Below are positions 1-12,657 of a stretch of 64,000 nucleotides of DNA, one piece after another. The DNA is taken from positions 118,428,989 to 118,492,988 of the forward strand of contig CM062815.1 in assembly GCA_031772625.1 (NCBI GenBank), given 5' to 3'. The notes beneath the pieces are model-generated. The model ran no database searches. It had not been told where the DNA came from and saw nothing but the letters and a program-made list of their open reading frames with translations. The DNA is from Pinus tabuliformis. Lineage: Eukaryota; Streptophyta; Pinopsida; Pinales; Pinaceae. The translations under genes were made by a program, and so were the position numbers. Position 1 is the stretch's first letter. Each line of letters opens with the position of its first letter.

Positions 1-3000
1 ATGCATTAGAGGGTTGGAAAATTTATTAATCCCCTCTTGTGTAAATTAATTAATTTTTCTGGCAAAATAAAATTAAATCTTAAGCCAAAAAATTAATTAA
101 TTCGAGCCAAATTAAATTGTCTTAGGAAAATAAATTCTTCAAATGAAAAAATTCGTGGGTCTTAAATGAGTCAATTTTTAAAGGCCCCCCACCAAGGGAA
201 TATTGTATTTTTCAAGAAAATTTGGACCCTTGGACGTTGGTGGTTAAGTCAAAGTCAATTGTTTGAGGGAATTAGTTCAAAATAATTAATTTTGAGCTAA
301 TTAAAATGGAATTAAATGATAAATTTGAAAATTCCTCAAAATAAAAAAACAAGGGCCAAGATTAAAAAATCTTGAAATGTTTATCAATGACTAATATTAT
401 TTTGACAAGGATAAAAAAATTGGCTGTTATTTTTCCGTTTGGAGGATTTATATATAAAAAAGAGAGCCAATTGAGTCTCTAGTCATCTTTATCTCTAGCT
501 AGAATTTTTGCTGAAGCATTTTGTAAATTATTGTCCTGTGAACTATATTTTATACTATAGTAAAAGACTTTGGAGTGCAACTTGAGGTGTTCTTATTCAT
601 TGAATTGTGGTATGTATTGACTACATGCTTCCTATGTGGTGCTTTATATTGTTATTTCAAGATAATACATAGTGTGTGAAGGTACTCAATCCTTGGTCTC
701 CAAGTTCACAGACTGTGGGCAAGGGTTACTTTGCTTGGATCTCTAGTTTTTAAATGGTGGATTAAATCTTCGTTTGGGCTATAGTGAGCATTAATTTTTA
801 TGAAGTGTTTTAGTCATTCTTTCAAAGAACAAGCTATCATAAAAGTTATTTTCTCAAAAATATATTTGAAAACCTTGTATAATTTGTAAATTTAAATTTG
901 TAAATTATTTTTCTAATTTGGGTTGGAGTTATAGTTTTATTTTTGTATATATTGGGGTTTGGGTATTTCTATTTTCATTTTTTATAGGTTAGATCGAGAA
1001 ACCAAGTGGGAGAAGAGCTCTATCTAGGTCTTTGAGGGTAAGATCTAGTCTCTTTGAAATTTTTGTAGGTTTCCCATAAAAGACAATTTGGAAAAAAATC
1101 AAAAGAGTTGAAGCATAAATTTTTTGAGCAAGGGTTTCAAATTTTTTCGGGATTTCTAGGCCCATATTTTCCTTCCTAGTCCTCAGTGTCAGTGTCAACC
1201 TCCCTCCCTTTAGTGTATTGATTTAGACCTTGCCCTAGGCCTCCGTACCCTAATTTCCCCAAACGCTAGCCTCATTAGGCATGTTGGCCCTTTGAGGCCT
1301 TATCCTTCATCCTTGTGCCCCGATATATCATCCTAGCCCATTTATCTCCGCAAATTCACTTTCCTTAACCTTGTTCTCCATTTTCTTGACCTCTTTTGCC
1401 ATAAATTGACATAAAACCCTAATCTAAAGTTTTAATACTAACAGTTTTCCAAGATTAAGGTCTCAAAATTCTTATTTTTCAAGCAGCAAAGTGATCCCAG
1501 AGTTTCGACGATTTTCAATAGTGAGATCTTCAAGGCCTTGAGGCTAGGGTTTGACCTCTAAACCCTTGTTTTCTGTAGTTTTATTACAGCAAGCAAATTA
1601 CTAATAATTAGGCCGTAAAACCATAAACTAAATGGTCAAAATCATTTAAAATTGCAAAATCTTCATTTTCACAAATTTTGGCCTCTTGGGCATTTGACTT
1701 TTGACCTAGATCTAACATTTAAGCTTCCTCGATTTTTTTGCATAACTGAAATTTTCTACAGATTTGAAATTTCTAAATCAAATACTTAATAACAGCCAAA
1801 AACTGAAATTTTCAGTTTTCGGCAAAACTTACTATTTTTAGACATTTTGGGTAGCATATTTAGTATTTTTAGATTTTTGATCTGTGACTAATTTGATGTT
1901 TCAATAAGTTTACAAGTTCTGAAATTTTTGAATCACATATCCTAAAACCCCTAAAAATTGAGAATTTCAAGTTCTAGTGCATTTTTACTATTTTTGGGCA
2001 TATTGACCATCTATTTTTGGCATCTTTAGCTTACTAATCTGTAACTGTTCACTACTGTAATTTGAAAATCAGATCTGAAATATGAATGAATACACCATCA
2101 TAAAGTGTGCTAAAGAAGTTAATTTACATTGTTGGTCAAATTGGAATTTTTATGGTTTTATGTGTTGGGAAAGTTTCATCATTTGAAGTGGTTTAATGAT
2201 TGTGTTACAACGTTGATAAGATCTGAATTTTGTGAAGTGGTATTGCTAGTATAAACTATCATAAATATGTGATTAACATCTTGATTGACTATTTTAAGCA
2301 TTTGGCATCTTGGGTTACTTGGTATCTTGTGGAATATTGTTGAATATTACATTTGTATCTCTAAGCATTTTATCTTGTCTAAGATTGTAATTCACTATTG
2401 TTAAGTACTCATAAAAAATTATAATTAAGTAATTAAACAACTTAAGAAAATATTAACTCAAGATAAATCTCACTCATAATCTCTTATATAAGCATACTAG
2501 ATCTAGATTTGCATTAATAATTTACCTCATGGCATAAGCTAAGTTGATAGAGACATAGGACAACCCTTCTTATCTAGCTTGACGAGCCTCGACAACTCTT
2601 TGGTGGTTAACAAGGTGACCTTGAAGTCTTTAGAGCCACAGTCTCTACAGCGCCGGAGGAATTAGGTGATAGAAGCCTAGCAGAAGGTATCATTAATCTG
2701 GCCCTAGCTTGCTTCCTATTAGCCTCCTTCCCACAACCTACCTTGGAGCCCAGCTTCAAAATAGTTAAAGAAAGGCTACACTTAGACTAGGCATTTAACT
2801 AAAATTTACCAAGATCATTGCATCTCACATAGGTTCTAGGATTTGCATATCATATAGGTTAACCATTCAGGAAGGGGGTTTCCATCTGGTCATTTGGTTC
2901 CAATTCATAAGAAGCAATAATTTGTGACTCCATCAAGGCACCAGTCTCATAATAGAAAATCTAATCTGATTAATAATCTTGCTAAATTTCAACCAATTGG

Positions 3001-3185
3001 TTAGGCCACTCATCTGTGCCTCCCTAATCAAGTTGGTTTCCAACTTATTTTCCTTCATCTCATTCCATAGGGACTACCTCCATACTCTATTGTTGGGAGA
3101 CAACTAGAATGCATTAGGAAGGGATCAAAGTGACAGCCCCCGTCCTGAGTGTTGTCACAATGCCTGTACAATCCAGGTGATAACA
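1..3185 (+). mobile_element. 5' LTR (partial) of a LARD-type LTR element
   Basis: This stretch is repeated in the same orientation at 12658-15821, with about 8-9% difference by eye. It ends in CA (3184-3185) and is followed at once by a primer-binding-like site, so it reads as a 5' LTR whose left end lies outside the window. A TATA-like box sits near 450-458. It holds no credible coding region. LTRs of more than 3.1 kb around a short interior without pol are typical of large retrotransposon derivatives (LARDs), which depend on another element's enzymes. The direct repeat is seen; the class is inferred. Confidence 0.8.
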
Positions 3186-3190
3186 TTTTT

Positions 3191-3208
3191 TGGTGTTATT
3201 GCCAAGGA
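3191..3208 (+). promoter_or_regulatory. Primer binding site of the LARD-type element
   Basis: TGGTGTTATTGCCAAGGA lies a few bases after the LTR end. It resembles the TGGCGCCGTTGCCGGGGA-type site seen in plant Athila/Tat-like Ty3 elements, with several transitions. The gag-only element at 19880 has the same kind of site at 21833-21850. Confidence 0.6.
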
Positions 3209-5495
3209 CCAATGTATTGGACCTTGGTGTTGACGACATTCTCATTTATATTTGTAATCCTCTCGTTCATTTTTATCTTCTTGACATCGCACTCACTAAT
3301 CTCCTTATCTCCTTATTCACTCCTGTATTTACACTTTAGCATCTAGACATTTGGGTCAGTTTCCTATTTGGGTGGCAATTACACTCTTTCATCCATTCGC
3401 AAAGGATTACATTAGAAAGAATCATGTTAGCTTGCTTAACCCTAATCTCAGAGCTCGGTTAAACAAATTGCATCTAGTAATAATTCATTTTTCTCAAACA
3501 GGAAACCTTCCTTGATATCCACCTACTTTTCCCTGACTAACTTTTTGGTTTTTTTGTCTTCTAGATTTTGGAGATAGATTCATGTTCAAGTGGTGACTCC
3601 ACTTTCATTTTTTGCAATAATTTTTGCTAGATGTCCGCTTCTTGTGGATCTCTTCATTTTCTTGAACAAGGATCTCTCTTTCTGACATCCATTAGCTTCC
3701 CTTTCCCCTTAAGCAAGTCATCATGGATGATTTTTCTGTCCCTCTTCATTGTACTAATACTCAAGATTATCCTCATGATCGTCCCCAAGAGGAAGATGAG
3801 GTTAAATAATTAATAGAGATCGTTAAAAGTATTAAAGTTAAGAGGAATAATCAATTTGTTGATATGCAGAATCTCATAAAGAAGATACAAGAGAATCAAT
3901 TACACCATGTTAGTGGTCAAGAAGCACTATATTGTAGATATTGTAATCATTGTCATGATGAATCCACTTGTGCCATATCAAGAAGATTCATTGATAGTGG
4001 AAAGGTAGGAACTAGGAGACAAAATAATCATTTTGGCAAAGAAAATGACAAGCATCTTATTGAGGAATTAACTCAGATGATCAAAGACATGCAATCTAGT
4101 CAAGCAAAATTAATATCACATCATGCCAGAGAAATGAATTCCATGGGAAATAGTTACAGGCAACGGGATTTTCTCAATATAATCAAAGGATTGACTTTCA
4201 AAACATGGCGGATACCATAGAAGAGGAACATGTCGAGGAGCTAAATTCCATAAAAGAAAATCTTAAGAAAGGAATTATATTCAAGAAGATCATAATAGAA
4301 TGATAAAGTACGTAGAAGCTAATAAAATCTCTTCAGAGCATGTTATTATCTAGAGAATAAAAGCATACTAAGGGGTTGAAATCATGGAAACTAATCATTC
4401 TAATCAGATGAGCACCATGCAAGACAATTTGATCACCATGGAGGAAAATCATGTCAAAAAAATTAGTGCTACTAAGGATAGGCATTCCAATCAAATGAAT
4501 GCCATTGAGGGTAGGATGCAGATTGTGATTAAGACCATGGAAGTTGATCGCATACAACAAATGAAAATTATGGAATTGGTCCATGCTAACGAAATAAATT
4601 CCATAAGAATTGAACAAGTCACTCTTAAAAGTAAGTGACAAATGTTGGAAAAATCACAAATCTAGCCAAGACCGAATGATCCAGTACATGAACCTCCTAG
4701 CCCGCCCAAACAACCTTCATCTTATTATGAAGAAGTCATTGATTGTATTGAGAAATGGTTAAATGAGGATGATCTAGGCAAGAAGGAAACTGAAGGAAAT
4801 CATATCAAAGATTGCAACACTGATCCAATGACTTTGACAAAATAGGGTAACGAAAATAAGGAAGAGTGGATCACAAAAATCGGTGGCATTCCAAATTTTC
4901 CAAATGAACGTTATCCGAATCAGATAGAAAGTTTTATGTTGATCGTGTCAACATCAACATCACATCCTACCAAGAGAAAGCGTAAAAGGAAAAAGAGAAG
5001 AAGGAAGAATTTTGATGCATCTGATGCTCGGTAGCGGCTTAATATTCAAATAAGACAAAGTGCTAGCATTGTCAAAATTTAGCATGGCACATTTGAGAAG
5101 CAACCCACAGACTTGTCGAAAAGTCAGTCAATGCTCAGTATGCACTATGTTGAGGGTATATGATGCCATGGACATCGTTTTGTATAGTATCTCTAACCCT
5201 ATTCCATTTTATTTCATGTCATTATATAGTTTATTTCACACATTTATATTATGTCTTTTATATTTCAGTTTATTAGAATAGTTTTTTCCTATTCCAGTGA
5301 TATTTTCTATATATGCATGATGATTTCGATGTTGATTTGATGAAATTTTGTTATCTTAGATGCATGATTATGGGGTTCTCATGTTACTTCATGGAAGCAA
5401 TGTGTCCCCATGTGGAACCAAATGTTGCACTCAAATTGTCAAAGTTTTGGGGAAGCAGAAGTACCAACTTTTTCAACAAGGATCATATCACATAT
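3209..5495 (+). mobile_element. Interior of the LARD-type element, gag-like remnant
   Basis: Interior sequence between the 5' LTR and the nested Copia-1. From about 3860 to 5030 it has protein-like composition on the plus strand: a Cys/His cluster near 3930-3975 (C-x2-C-x2-C-x-H pattern), then a Met/Asn/Gln-rich heptad-like stretch around 4384-4638 that would form a coiled coil, then a Lys/Arg-rich segment near 4975-5015. It may be an old gag, but I cannot match it to a named family. No protease, reverse transcriptase or integrase is visible. It is broken in several places. A host gene is unlikely because it sits between matched LTRs. Confidence 0.5.
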
Positions 5496-6323
5496 TGTTA
5501 AAATTGGCAACTAGGGAAAAACTCCATGTGCGTCATCTTATTCATGGCTGATAATATTTTTATTAGATTCCTCTCGTCGAGAGGTGTAGGATTGATCTAA
5601 ATATCATCCGATTCCGATAAGTATTTATGGAGATATGAATTTATTTTGATTATGGAATAATTATCAAGCCGACCTGCAACTCATGTAGGCTCAGAAACCC
5701 AACAGTCGCATCTACTCAATAATCAACAGTTGTGTATAAATACAGGAGGTCTTTTCCTCATTTGGACTCACTCAACTCATCACATCTCTCTCTCTCCTGC
5801 GTAGAAAAGAGGCTCTTCTCCTACTGTGCAGAAAAGAGACTCTTCTCTCACACGTGTGGAAGGAAGGTGCAGAATTTAGGGCTGCAACTACAAAACCAAA
5901 TTTTGGCCAACGTTGACCATCAGTCTGCCTCTCAGAACTACAGTATAGGTGAATCTGGATCTCCTCTTAAGGTTGCATTTTTTGGTGAAGGAATCAAGCC
6001 GATCCGAATGTAGGATTTCAAGATATTGTCTTCCCTAGTTTGGCTGATCTAGGGTTTGCTGTTGCTGATGTAAATCAGATTTATGTACTATTTCTCTCTG
6101 TTGAATTATTGAAGATAAAGGAAGATTTGATCAAAGGGTTTCCCCACATTGGGGTTTGTCCTTGGCTAGCCACCACATCTTTTGCTCTTGTCTTGGCTTG
6201 TTTTCTGTCGATCGCTTAATGTTCTATCTGCACTTTACTTTATGTACATGTGATTGCTAATATGTGGATAATAATAAGAAAGATAAGTAAACTGCTATAA
6301 GCATAGAACATACCATAACTTCA
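5496..6323 (+). mobile_element. 5' LTR of Copia-1
   Basis: It starts TGTTAAAATT and ends in CA. A TATA box (TATAAATA, 5735-5742) lies in a promoter-like context, with a pyrimidine-rich leader shortly after. The matching 3' LTR is at 11397-12231. The first 100 bp or so, and the last part, resemble the LTR ends of Copia-2 (27496), while the middle is different. Confidence 0.92.
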
Positions 6324-6325
6324 CT

Positions 6326-6337
6326 TGGTATCAGAGC
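6326..6337 (+). promoter_or_regulatory. Copia-1 primer binding site (initiator tRNA-Met)
   Basis: TGGTATCAGAGC, the usual plant site complementary to the 3' end of initiator tRNA-Met, starts two bases after the LTR end. Confidence 0.92.
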
Positions 6338-6414
6338 TGTGGTGAAGACAAAGCCCAAGCAAGAGCAAGAGCAATCACGGAAGAGAAGATTGGCAAGGCT
6401 ATCCTAAAAGAACT

Positions 6415-7330
6415 ATGGGGTCCTCAACACTCTTCCCTGCCGAAGAAAAGCTCCGTGAGAACACTGACTATCACAGATGGAAGATGTCTATCGATCTAAC
6501 CTTAGAAGATCAAGGAGTGTTGGGCCATGTGAGAGGCAATATTGTTGAGCCTCCATCAAATGCAACCGCTGCTGCCAAGAACAAATGGAAAATTGGTGAA
6601 GTCAAAGAAAAGGAGATCATTTGGGACTCTATCGACAAGCGCTTGGTGGCCTACATCTCTGACCTGAACACCTCCAAGAAAAACTATGATAGACTGTTGA
6701 GTTTATTTAAAGTTAATGATGCAAATCATGTTTTGTTTCTTAGAAATAAGCTGAAGGAAATTAAGAAGGGAAAATATGAGAGTATGCAAGCATACTTCTT
6801 AAGAATCATCGAGATCAGGAACAACCTCCCATCCATTGGGGAGACTATTACTGATAGGGAAATGGCACTCATGACTCATGGAGGATTACCATTCGAATGG
6901 TATGTGTTTAGGACTACTCTTCTGAACAATAATGTAATTCCTAGTTTCGAGGAAGTAATGGCTAGATGCATTCAAGAAGAAACAAGGGTAGTAGAGTAAT
7001 AAATGCCCATGCCTAAAGGTCCTCCTACTGCCTTTTCTTCTCATGCTAAGAAAAGAAATAATTCCGGGACTAAATCAAAAAGAAAGGCTGGACCGAAGGG
7101 TGGAAGAAAAGGACAATGTTACATTTGCAATAAAGCAAGTCATTATGTGAGGGAGTGCCCAGATAGAAAGGAATCACACCGGGATGATGATCAAAATCCC
7201 TCTCATGGCAATCAAAGGAATGGAAAATTCAATAGCAAAGGTAAAAGGAGTGCTGGTAATCAAGGAAGAGGACAACCATTCAAGAAGGCTAAAAATTCTG
7301 GGTATGAATCCAACGTTGTTGAAAATAAGC
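6415..7330 (+). pseudogene. Copia-1 gag with zinc knuckle
   Basis: Gag is the structural protein that forms the virus-like particle and packages element RNA. The region opens with a Met shortly after the primer site and encodes a typical Copia capsid (UBN2/retrotran_gag-like): a Trp-containing helix near the start (YHRWK), then alternating helices. A CCHC zinc knuckle of the form C-x2-C-x4-H-x4-C (CYICNKASHYVREC) lies at about 7117-7158, flanked by Lys/Arg/Gly-rich nucleic-acid-binding sequence. Part of a fossil element. Confidence 0.85.
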
Positions 7331-7374
7331 AGGATGGATATTATCTACCAGCTGCTCTATCTACCTCTGCTCCT

Positions 7375-10300
7375 TCAGACTCAATGGGAATTTGGCTCAT
7401 TAATAGTGGTGCTTCAAGGCACTTCACTGGTTACAAAGAAGTTCTCCATAATTTGATAGAGAAAGAAACTAACTTGGAAATTTTCCTTAGAGATAATATG
7501 AAATATCCCGTGAAAGGTGTAGGCAATGTCTCTCTTAAATTGAATCAAGGTAATACAATCCACTTACAGGACGTATTATATGTACCTGACCTCAAAAATA
7601 ACCTGGTGTCCATCTCGACAATGGAAGACAAAGGCTACAAGGTGACCTTTAGCGATGGCAAGGTACGTATATGGAAAAATAATGTTAAAGATTACTTCAC
7701 TCTTAGGTTTCGAGTTTATTCATTATATCAGGTCAGTGGAAGTTCACTAGGTGTCATGTCTTATGACACATCACTTCAGTCCAAACTTTGGCATCGTAGA
7801 TTTTCCCACCTTCATTATAAGGCTCTACCCGATGTAACACAAATGGTAACAGGGATGCCCAAATTCTAAGTAGAGAAAGAAGGTGTATGTCCGGGATGTG
7901 CCGAAGGAAAGCTCAAAAGGGGACCATTCCCCTCAAGCCAAGACCTCTGACAAATTACAACTGGTTCACTCAGACATATCTGGTATGATGCCTGTGAACT
8001 CCTTGGGAGGATATTTATATTACCTTACTTTTACAAATGACTATTCTCGAAAGACTTGGATATAATTCTTGAAAAAGAAGAATGAAGTGTTCTCTTGGTT
8101 TCGACACTTCAAAGCCTTGATCGAGAATCAAACTAAAAAGAAGATCAAGATCTTAAGTACTGATAATGGGACTGAATATAAATCTAACGAGTTTCATGAC
8201 TTTTGTAAAGAGGTTGGCATCAAGAGGGAGACTACTACACCATATACTCTTGAACATAATGGTGTGGTAGAAAGGAAGAACCGTACGATTGTGGAAGCTG
8301 TTCGTGCCATGCTCCATGATCAAAGACTTCCGAAGTTTCTATGGGCCAAAGTTGAAAACACCGCCGTATATGTACAAAATCGACGCCTCATCAAGCATTG
8401 CATTCCAAGACTACTGAAGAAATGTTCACCAGTAAGAAACCTGACGTATCTCATTTTAGAATTTTTGGAAGCCCTATATATTTTCATGTGCCGAAAGAGA
8501 AAAGGAATAAATTGGGTGCATCTGGAAAGAAAGGAATCTTCGTGGGCTATGGTGAAAATAATAAGGGCTATAGAATCTATGTAGCTAGTCAAAGGGAAGT
8601 CATGATTAGTCATGATGTCACCTTTGACGAAGATATGGCCCTTAGCAAGGTGGAAAATCTTCTGACTTTGAGGAGCTCTCCAGAAGCTGGCAGCAAGGAA
8701 CCGAAAGAAAAGGATGATGAAACAATGCTTGATGTGGAAGAACCCATGGATCCTATTGATCCACCTGAGCCCTCCTCTTCTATGAAGAGGCCCTCTTGGC
8801 TTAGGGGGCTACTTGATGATGCTGAAGGACACACTACACCCCGAGGAACCTTCCGTGAAAGTAAGAAACCCAACAGGTATCAGGGATACTTGACCATCAT
8901 GAGCACGATCATATAAAATGAGCCTTCATCATTCTCAAATGCCATCAAGCATCAAGTATGGAAGGATGCTATGACCGAAGAATATGATTCTATTATGAAG
9001 AATGATGTCTGGGAAGGAGTTCCCAGACCCCAGGACAAGACAATTGTCACTTCTAAATGGATTTACAAGATAAAGCATGCAGCAGATGGAAGTACAAAAA
9101 AAATATTAGGCTCGTTTTGTCACTCATGGCTTCTCCCAAAAGGAAGGTATAGACTATGACGAGATATTTGCACCTGTTTCCAGATATACCACCATCCGCT
9201 CGATAATAGCCCTTGCGGCTTCACAAGGATGGAACCTACATCATATGGATATCAAGACAGTGTTCTTGCATGGCTCGATCAAAGAAGAGGTATATGTGGA
9301 GCAACCCAAAGGATTTTAGATTTATGATTGAAAATCTCATGTGTGAAGGTTGAAGAAGGCCCTCTATGGGCTAAAGCAAGCATCCTGAGCATGGTATGAG
9401 AGGATTGACAGCTACTTGATGAAGATGGGATTTACTAGGAGTGAAGCCGACCCTAACCTCTACTTTAAGGTTGAAGATGACAAACCTATCATACTAGTGC
9501 TGTATTTGGATGACCTCTTCCTAACAGGTGTAGACCCCCTCATTCACAAATGTAAGAGGGAGTTGGCTTTTGAATTTGACATGAAGGACCTAGGACTGAT
9601 GCACTATTTCCTAAGACTTGAAGTTTGGCTGAAGCCAAGGGAAATTCTCCTATCTCAAGGAAAATATGTGGTGAAGGTATTGGAAAGATTTTGTATGGTA
9701 GACTGCAAGCCTGTAACTACCTTGATGGAGCTTGACTTCAAGAAGTTAAGCGATAGTGCTGCTGGACCTATTTTACGAAATGCTACTAAGTATCAGCAAC
9801 TCGTCGAAGCATTAATGTTCTTAGTGAACTCCCATCCAGATATATGCTTTGCAGTCAACACATTAAGTCAACATATGGTTGAACCTCATCACATACATTG
9901 GATTGGTGCCAAGAATCTGTTAAGATATCTTCGTGGCACAATTACATATGGGCTAAGATACATTACCAGAGATGTGAGACTACTTAGATACACAAATGTT
10001 GATTGGGCAGGCAGTTTGGTGGATTGTAAGAGCACTTCTGGGTGCTATTTCTCCTTTGGATCCACTTCGATATCCTAAATGAGCAGGAAGCAGAAGTCGA
10101 TCACTTTGAGCACCACCGAGGCAGAGTATATTGCTGCTATCATGGCCTTTTGTGAGGCAGTCTGGTTGCGGAAGCTCTTTAGTGAGCTATTTGGATTTAC
10201 ATTGGATACTACCCTGATCCCATGTGACAACTGGAGTGGGATTCATTTGTCAAAGAATCCTGTATTTCATGATCGATCCAAGCATATCAATATCAGGTAC

Positions 10301-10420
10301 CACTATATTCGAGATATGGTGCAGCGGGGAGCTATAAGGCTCCAACATATTGGTACAGATGAACAGGTCGCTGACATTCTAACAAAGCCCCTAGGAAAGG
10401 TCAAATTTTTGACTTTCTGA
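7375..10420 (+). pseudogene. Copia-1 pol: protease, integrase, RT, RNase H
   Basis: Domains in order: an aspartic-protease-like segment with an SGASRH signature near 7390-7430; the GAG-pre-integrase His/Cys module (LWHRRFSHLHY) near 7775-7830; the integrase core near 7950-8310, with the usual HSDISG, STDNGTEY and NGVVERKNR motifs; a low-conservation linker to about 8900; reverse transcriptase near 8950-9750 with the YLDD catalytic motif at about 9502-9513; and RNase H near 9990-10410, with the Copia hallmarks DWAG, STTEAEY and DILTKPL. Integrase before RT fixes the superfamily as Copia. It is a fossil, broken in several places. Confidence 0.9.
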
Positions 10421-11396
10421 GAACAACTTGGTGTCATTCAGAAACCCTCTAATGAGGGTCCTGTATGATGTATTGAGATCTAGGAGCTCTGGGGGGGCCC
10501 GAGTTACTTCTTGGAGTGACATATGACCACAGGGTGACTCACCATCCCCTGGTGGTGTACATGACACTCTGTGTTGACTATGTAGTAGGATGCTTAGTTC
10601 TCCTATGAGGTCTGGATGATGTGTTATCCATGACGACTATTTAGCAGGATGATTAGTTCTCCTGTGAGGCCTCGATGATGTGTTCTCCATGGCGATTGTG
10701 TAGCAGGATGATTAGTTCTCCTGTGAGGACAGGATTGATTAGTTCTCCTATCGAGGCATCCTACCCATGTAGTTTGGGACTCATGAGAAGTACCACTCAT
10801 CTGATCAATGAGCAGGGAAATGAGGATAGGGACCATAGTACTACCGATGGACACATTGTTGTATCTACCGTACTCCCTATGCTAGGATGACCTTCATTGA
10901 TCTGGGATCAATGATACTGGTCTGGGACCAGTGGTAGGAGTTGTACTCACTATGACACTGACTTCAGGTTGGTTGAGACTAGTCTGGGACCAGTGGTACA
11001 CACTCTGAGTCTGAAATTGAGTCAGTGGAGGATGATACTGGTCTGGGACCAGTGGTAGGAGTTGTACCCACTATGATGCTGACTTCGGGTTGGTTGAGAC
11101 TAGTCTGGGACTAGTGGTACACACTCTGAGACTGACTTTGATTCAATATGATACATGCTCGATCATTTCTTCCTCTTCATAATTCGGACAAAGCATAGCA
11201 GAACACAAAAAGCAGAGTATAACAGAACAAAGCAGAGCAGAGCAGATCAAAATAGGGCAGAACAAAATAGAGCAGAGCAGGTAGGATAGAGCAGAGAAAA
11301 GCAAGGGTCAAGTTGTACAGGGCAGTGCATTTGATGGATGAATAGTAGCGACCGACAGACACATTGCAAATGGAGTTCTCCCTAGCTGGGAGGGAG
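10421..11396 (+). repeat. Copia-1 3' tail: tandem repeats, hairpins and polypurine tract
   Basis: About 980 bp of non-coding DNA between pol and the 3' LTR. It contains about three copies of a roughly 60-bp unit built on GGATGATTAGTTCTCCTGTG (10575-10760). Two copies of a roughly 125-bp unit (10915-11140) carry short hairpins with a TGG loop. An AG-rich stretch of AGCAGAG-like repeats runs from 11196 to 11300. The final GGGAGGGAG (about 11388-11396) is the polypurine tract that primes plus-strand DNA synthesis. The same tail design recurs in Copia-2. Confidence 0.8.
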
Positions 11397-12231
11397 TGTT
11401 AAAATTGGAAACTAGGGCCAAACTCCATGTGGGTCATCTTATTCATGGCTGATAATATTTTTATTAGATTCCTCTCATCGAGAGGTGTAGGATTGATCTA
11501 AGTATCATCCGATTCCGATAATTATTTATGGAGATATGAATTTATTTTGGTTATGGAATAATTATCAAGCCGACTTGAAACTCATGTAGGCTCAGAAGCC
11601 CATCAGTCGCATCTACTCAATCATCAATAGTTTTGTATAAATACAGGAGGTCTTTTTCTCATTTGGACTCACTCAACTCATCACATCTCTCTTTCTCTCT
11701 CCTACACAAAAAAGAGGATCTTCTCGTACTGTGCAGAAAAGAGACTCTTCTCTCACACGTGTGGAAGGAAGGTGCAGAATTTAGGGCTGCAACAGCAGAA
11801 CCAAAGTTTGACCAACGTTGACCATCAGCCTACCTCTCAGAACTACGCTGCAGGTGAATCTGGATCTCCTCTGAAGGCCGCATTTTTTGGTGAAGGAATC
11901 AAGCCAATCTGATGGTCGGTTTGCAAGATATTTTCTGCCCTAGTTTGGTTGATCTAGGGTTTGTTGCTGCTGATGTAAATCAGATTTATGTGCTATTTCT
12001 CTTTGCTGAATTATTGAATATAAAGGAAGATTTGATCAAAGGGTTTCTCCACATTGGGATTTGTCCCTGGCTAGCCACCACATCTTGTGTTTCTTGTCTT
12101 GGCTTGTTTTCTGTCGATCGTTTAATGTTCTATATTTACTTTAATTTATGTACATGTGATTGCTAATCTGTGGATAATAATAAGAAAGATAAGTAAACTG
12201 CTATAAGCATAGAACATACCATAACTTAACA
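11397..12231 (+). mobile_element. 3' LTR of Copia-1
   Basis: It starts TGTTAAAATT directly after the polypurine tract and ends in CA at 12230-12231, followed by the target duplication catat. TATA box at 11636-11643. It is colinear with the 5' LTR. Confidence 0.92.
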
Positions 12232-12657
12232 CATATCATTAATCCATGTGTCATGGTCATCCCATTCTGCAAGTTATATATTTCAAATGATCTTAGTAAA
12301 ACCTTAAGTCTATATAAAAACCTAGCTAAACTTATAATTTGATAACAAATTCCATCCTAGGAGGTTTTTAACCTTACTGATTACCTATGTTTTTCGACAC
12401 TACTAATCTAAAGAGTTTTTTCCCTCCAACTTAAACTCCCAAAGCTAGGGTGAAATTTATTGTCTAACTATCAGGTGAGTCCTAGTGTTTTAGTCGAGTC
12501 TAATCTAAAAGTGGCTTGGGAATAATTTAAGTTAATTGGCTTAATTATTTTATTACAAATCACTTGGTTTACTAGATCATATTGTGTTGCAGATAGTTAT
12601 GTCTTGAGGGTCTAAGATGAATGTGCATTCCCTTGAGCCTTGTAAATGAAAAATCAT
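12232..12657 (+). mobile_element. 3' interior of the LARD-type element, possibly including the LTR start
   Basis: AT-rich sequence between the Copia-1 insertion and the part of the 3' LTR that can be aligned with the window start. The true LTR start must lie here or at 12658, but the matching left end is outside the window and I see no clear polypurine tract to fix it. No gene seen. Confidence 0.5.

Larger units (their letters stand above)
5496..12231 (+). mobile_element. Copia-1, full-length Ty1/Copia fossil nested in the LARD element
   Basis: A 6,736-bp LTR retrotransposon with TG...CA ends and an exact 5-bp target duplication, catat, at 5491-5495 and 12232-12236. LTRs are about 828 and 835 bp and differ by about 6% by eye. 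Order: 5' LTR, initiator tRNA-Met primer site, gag with zinc knuckle, protease, integrase, reverse transcriptase, RNase H, a non-coding tail of about 1 kb, polypurine tract and 3' LTR. Protease-integrase-RT order is diagnostic of Ty1/Copia; I cannot fix the lineage. All domains can still be recognised, but the reading frame has roughly eight breaks, so it is dead. Confidence 0.95.

Noticed and set aside
6326-6337. tRNA gene
   Set aside because: Only the 12-base primer-site complement is present, right after an LTR; there is no cloverleaf.
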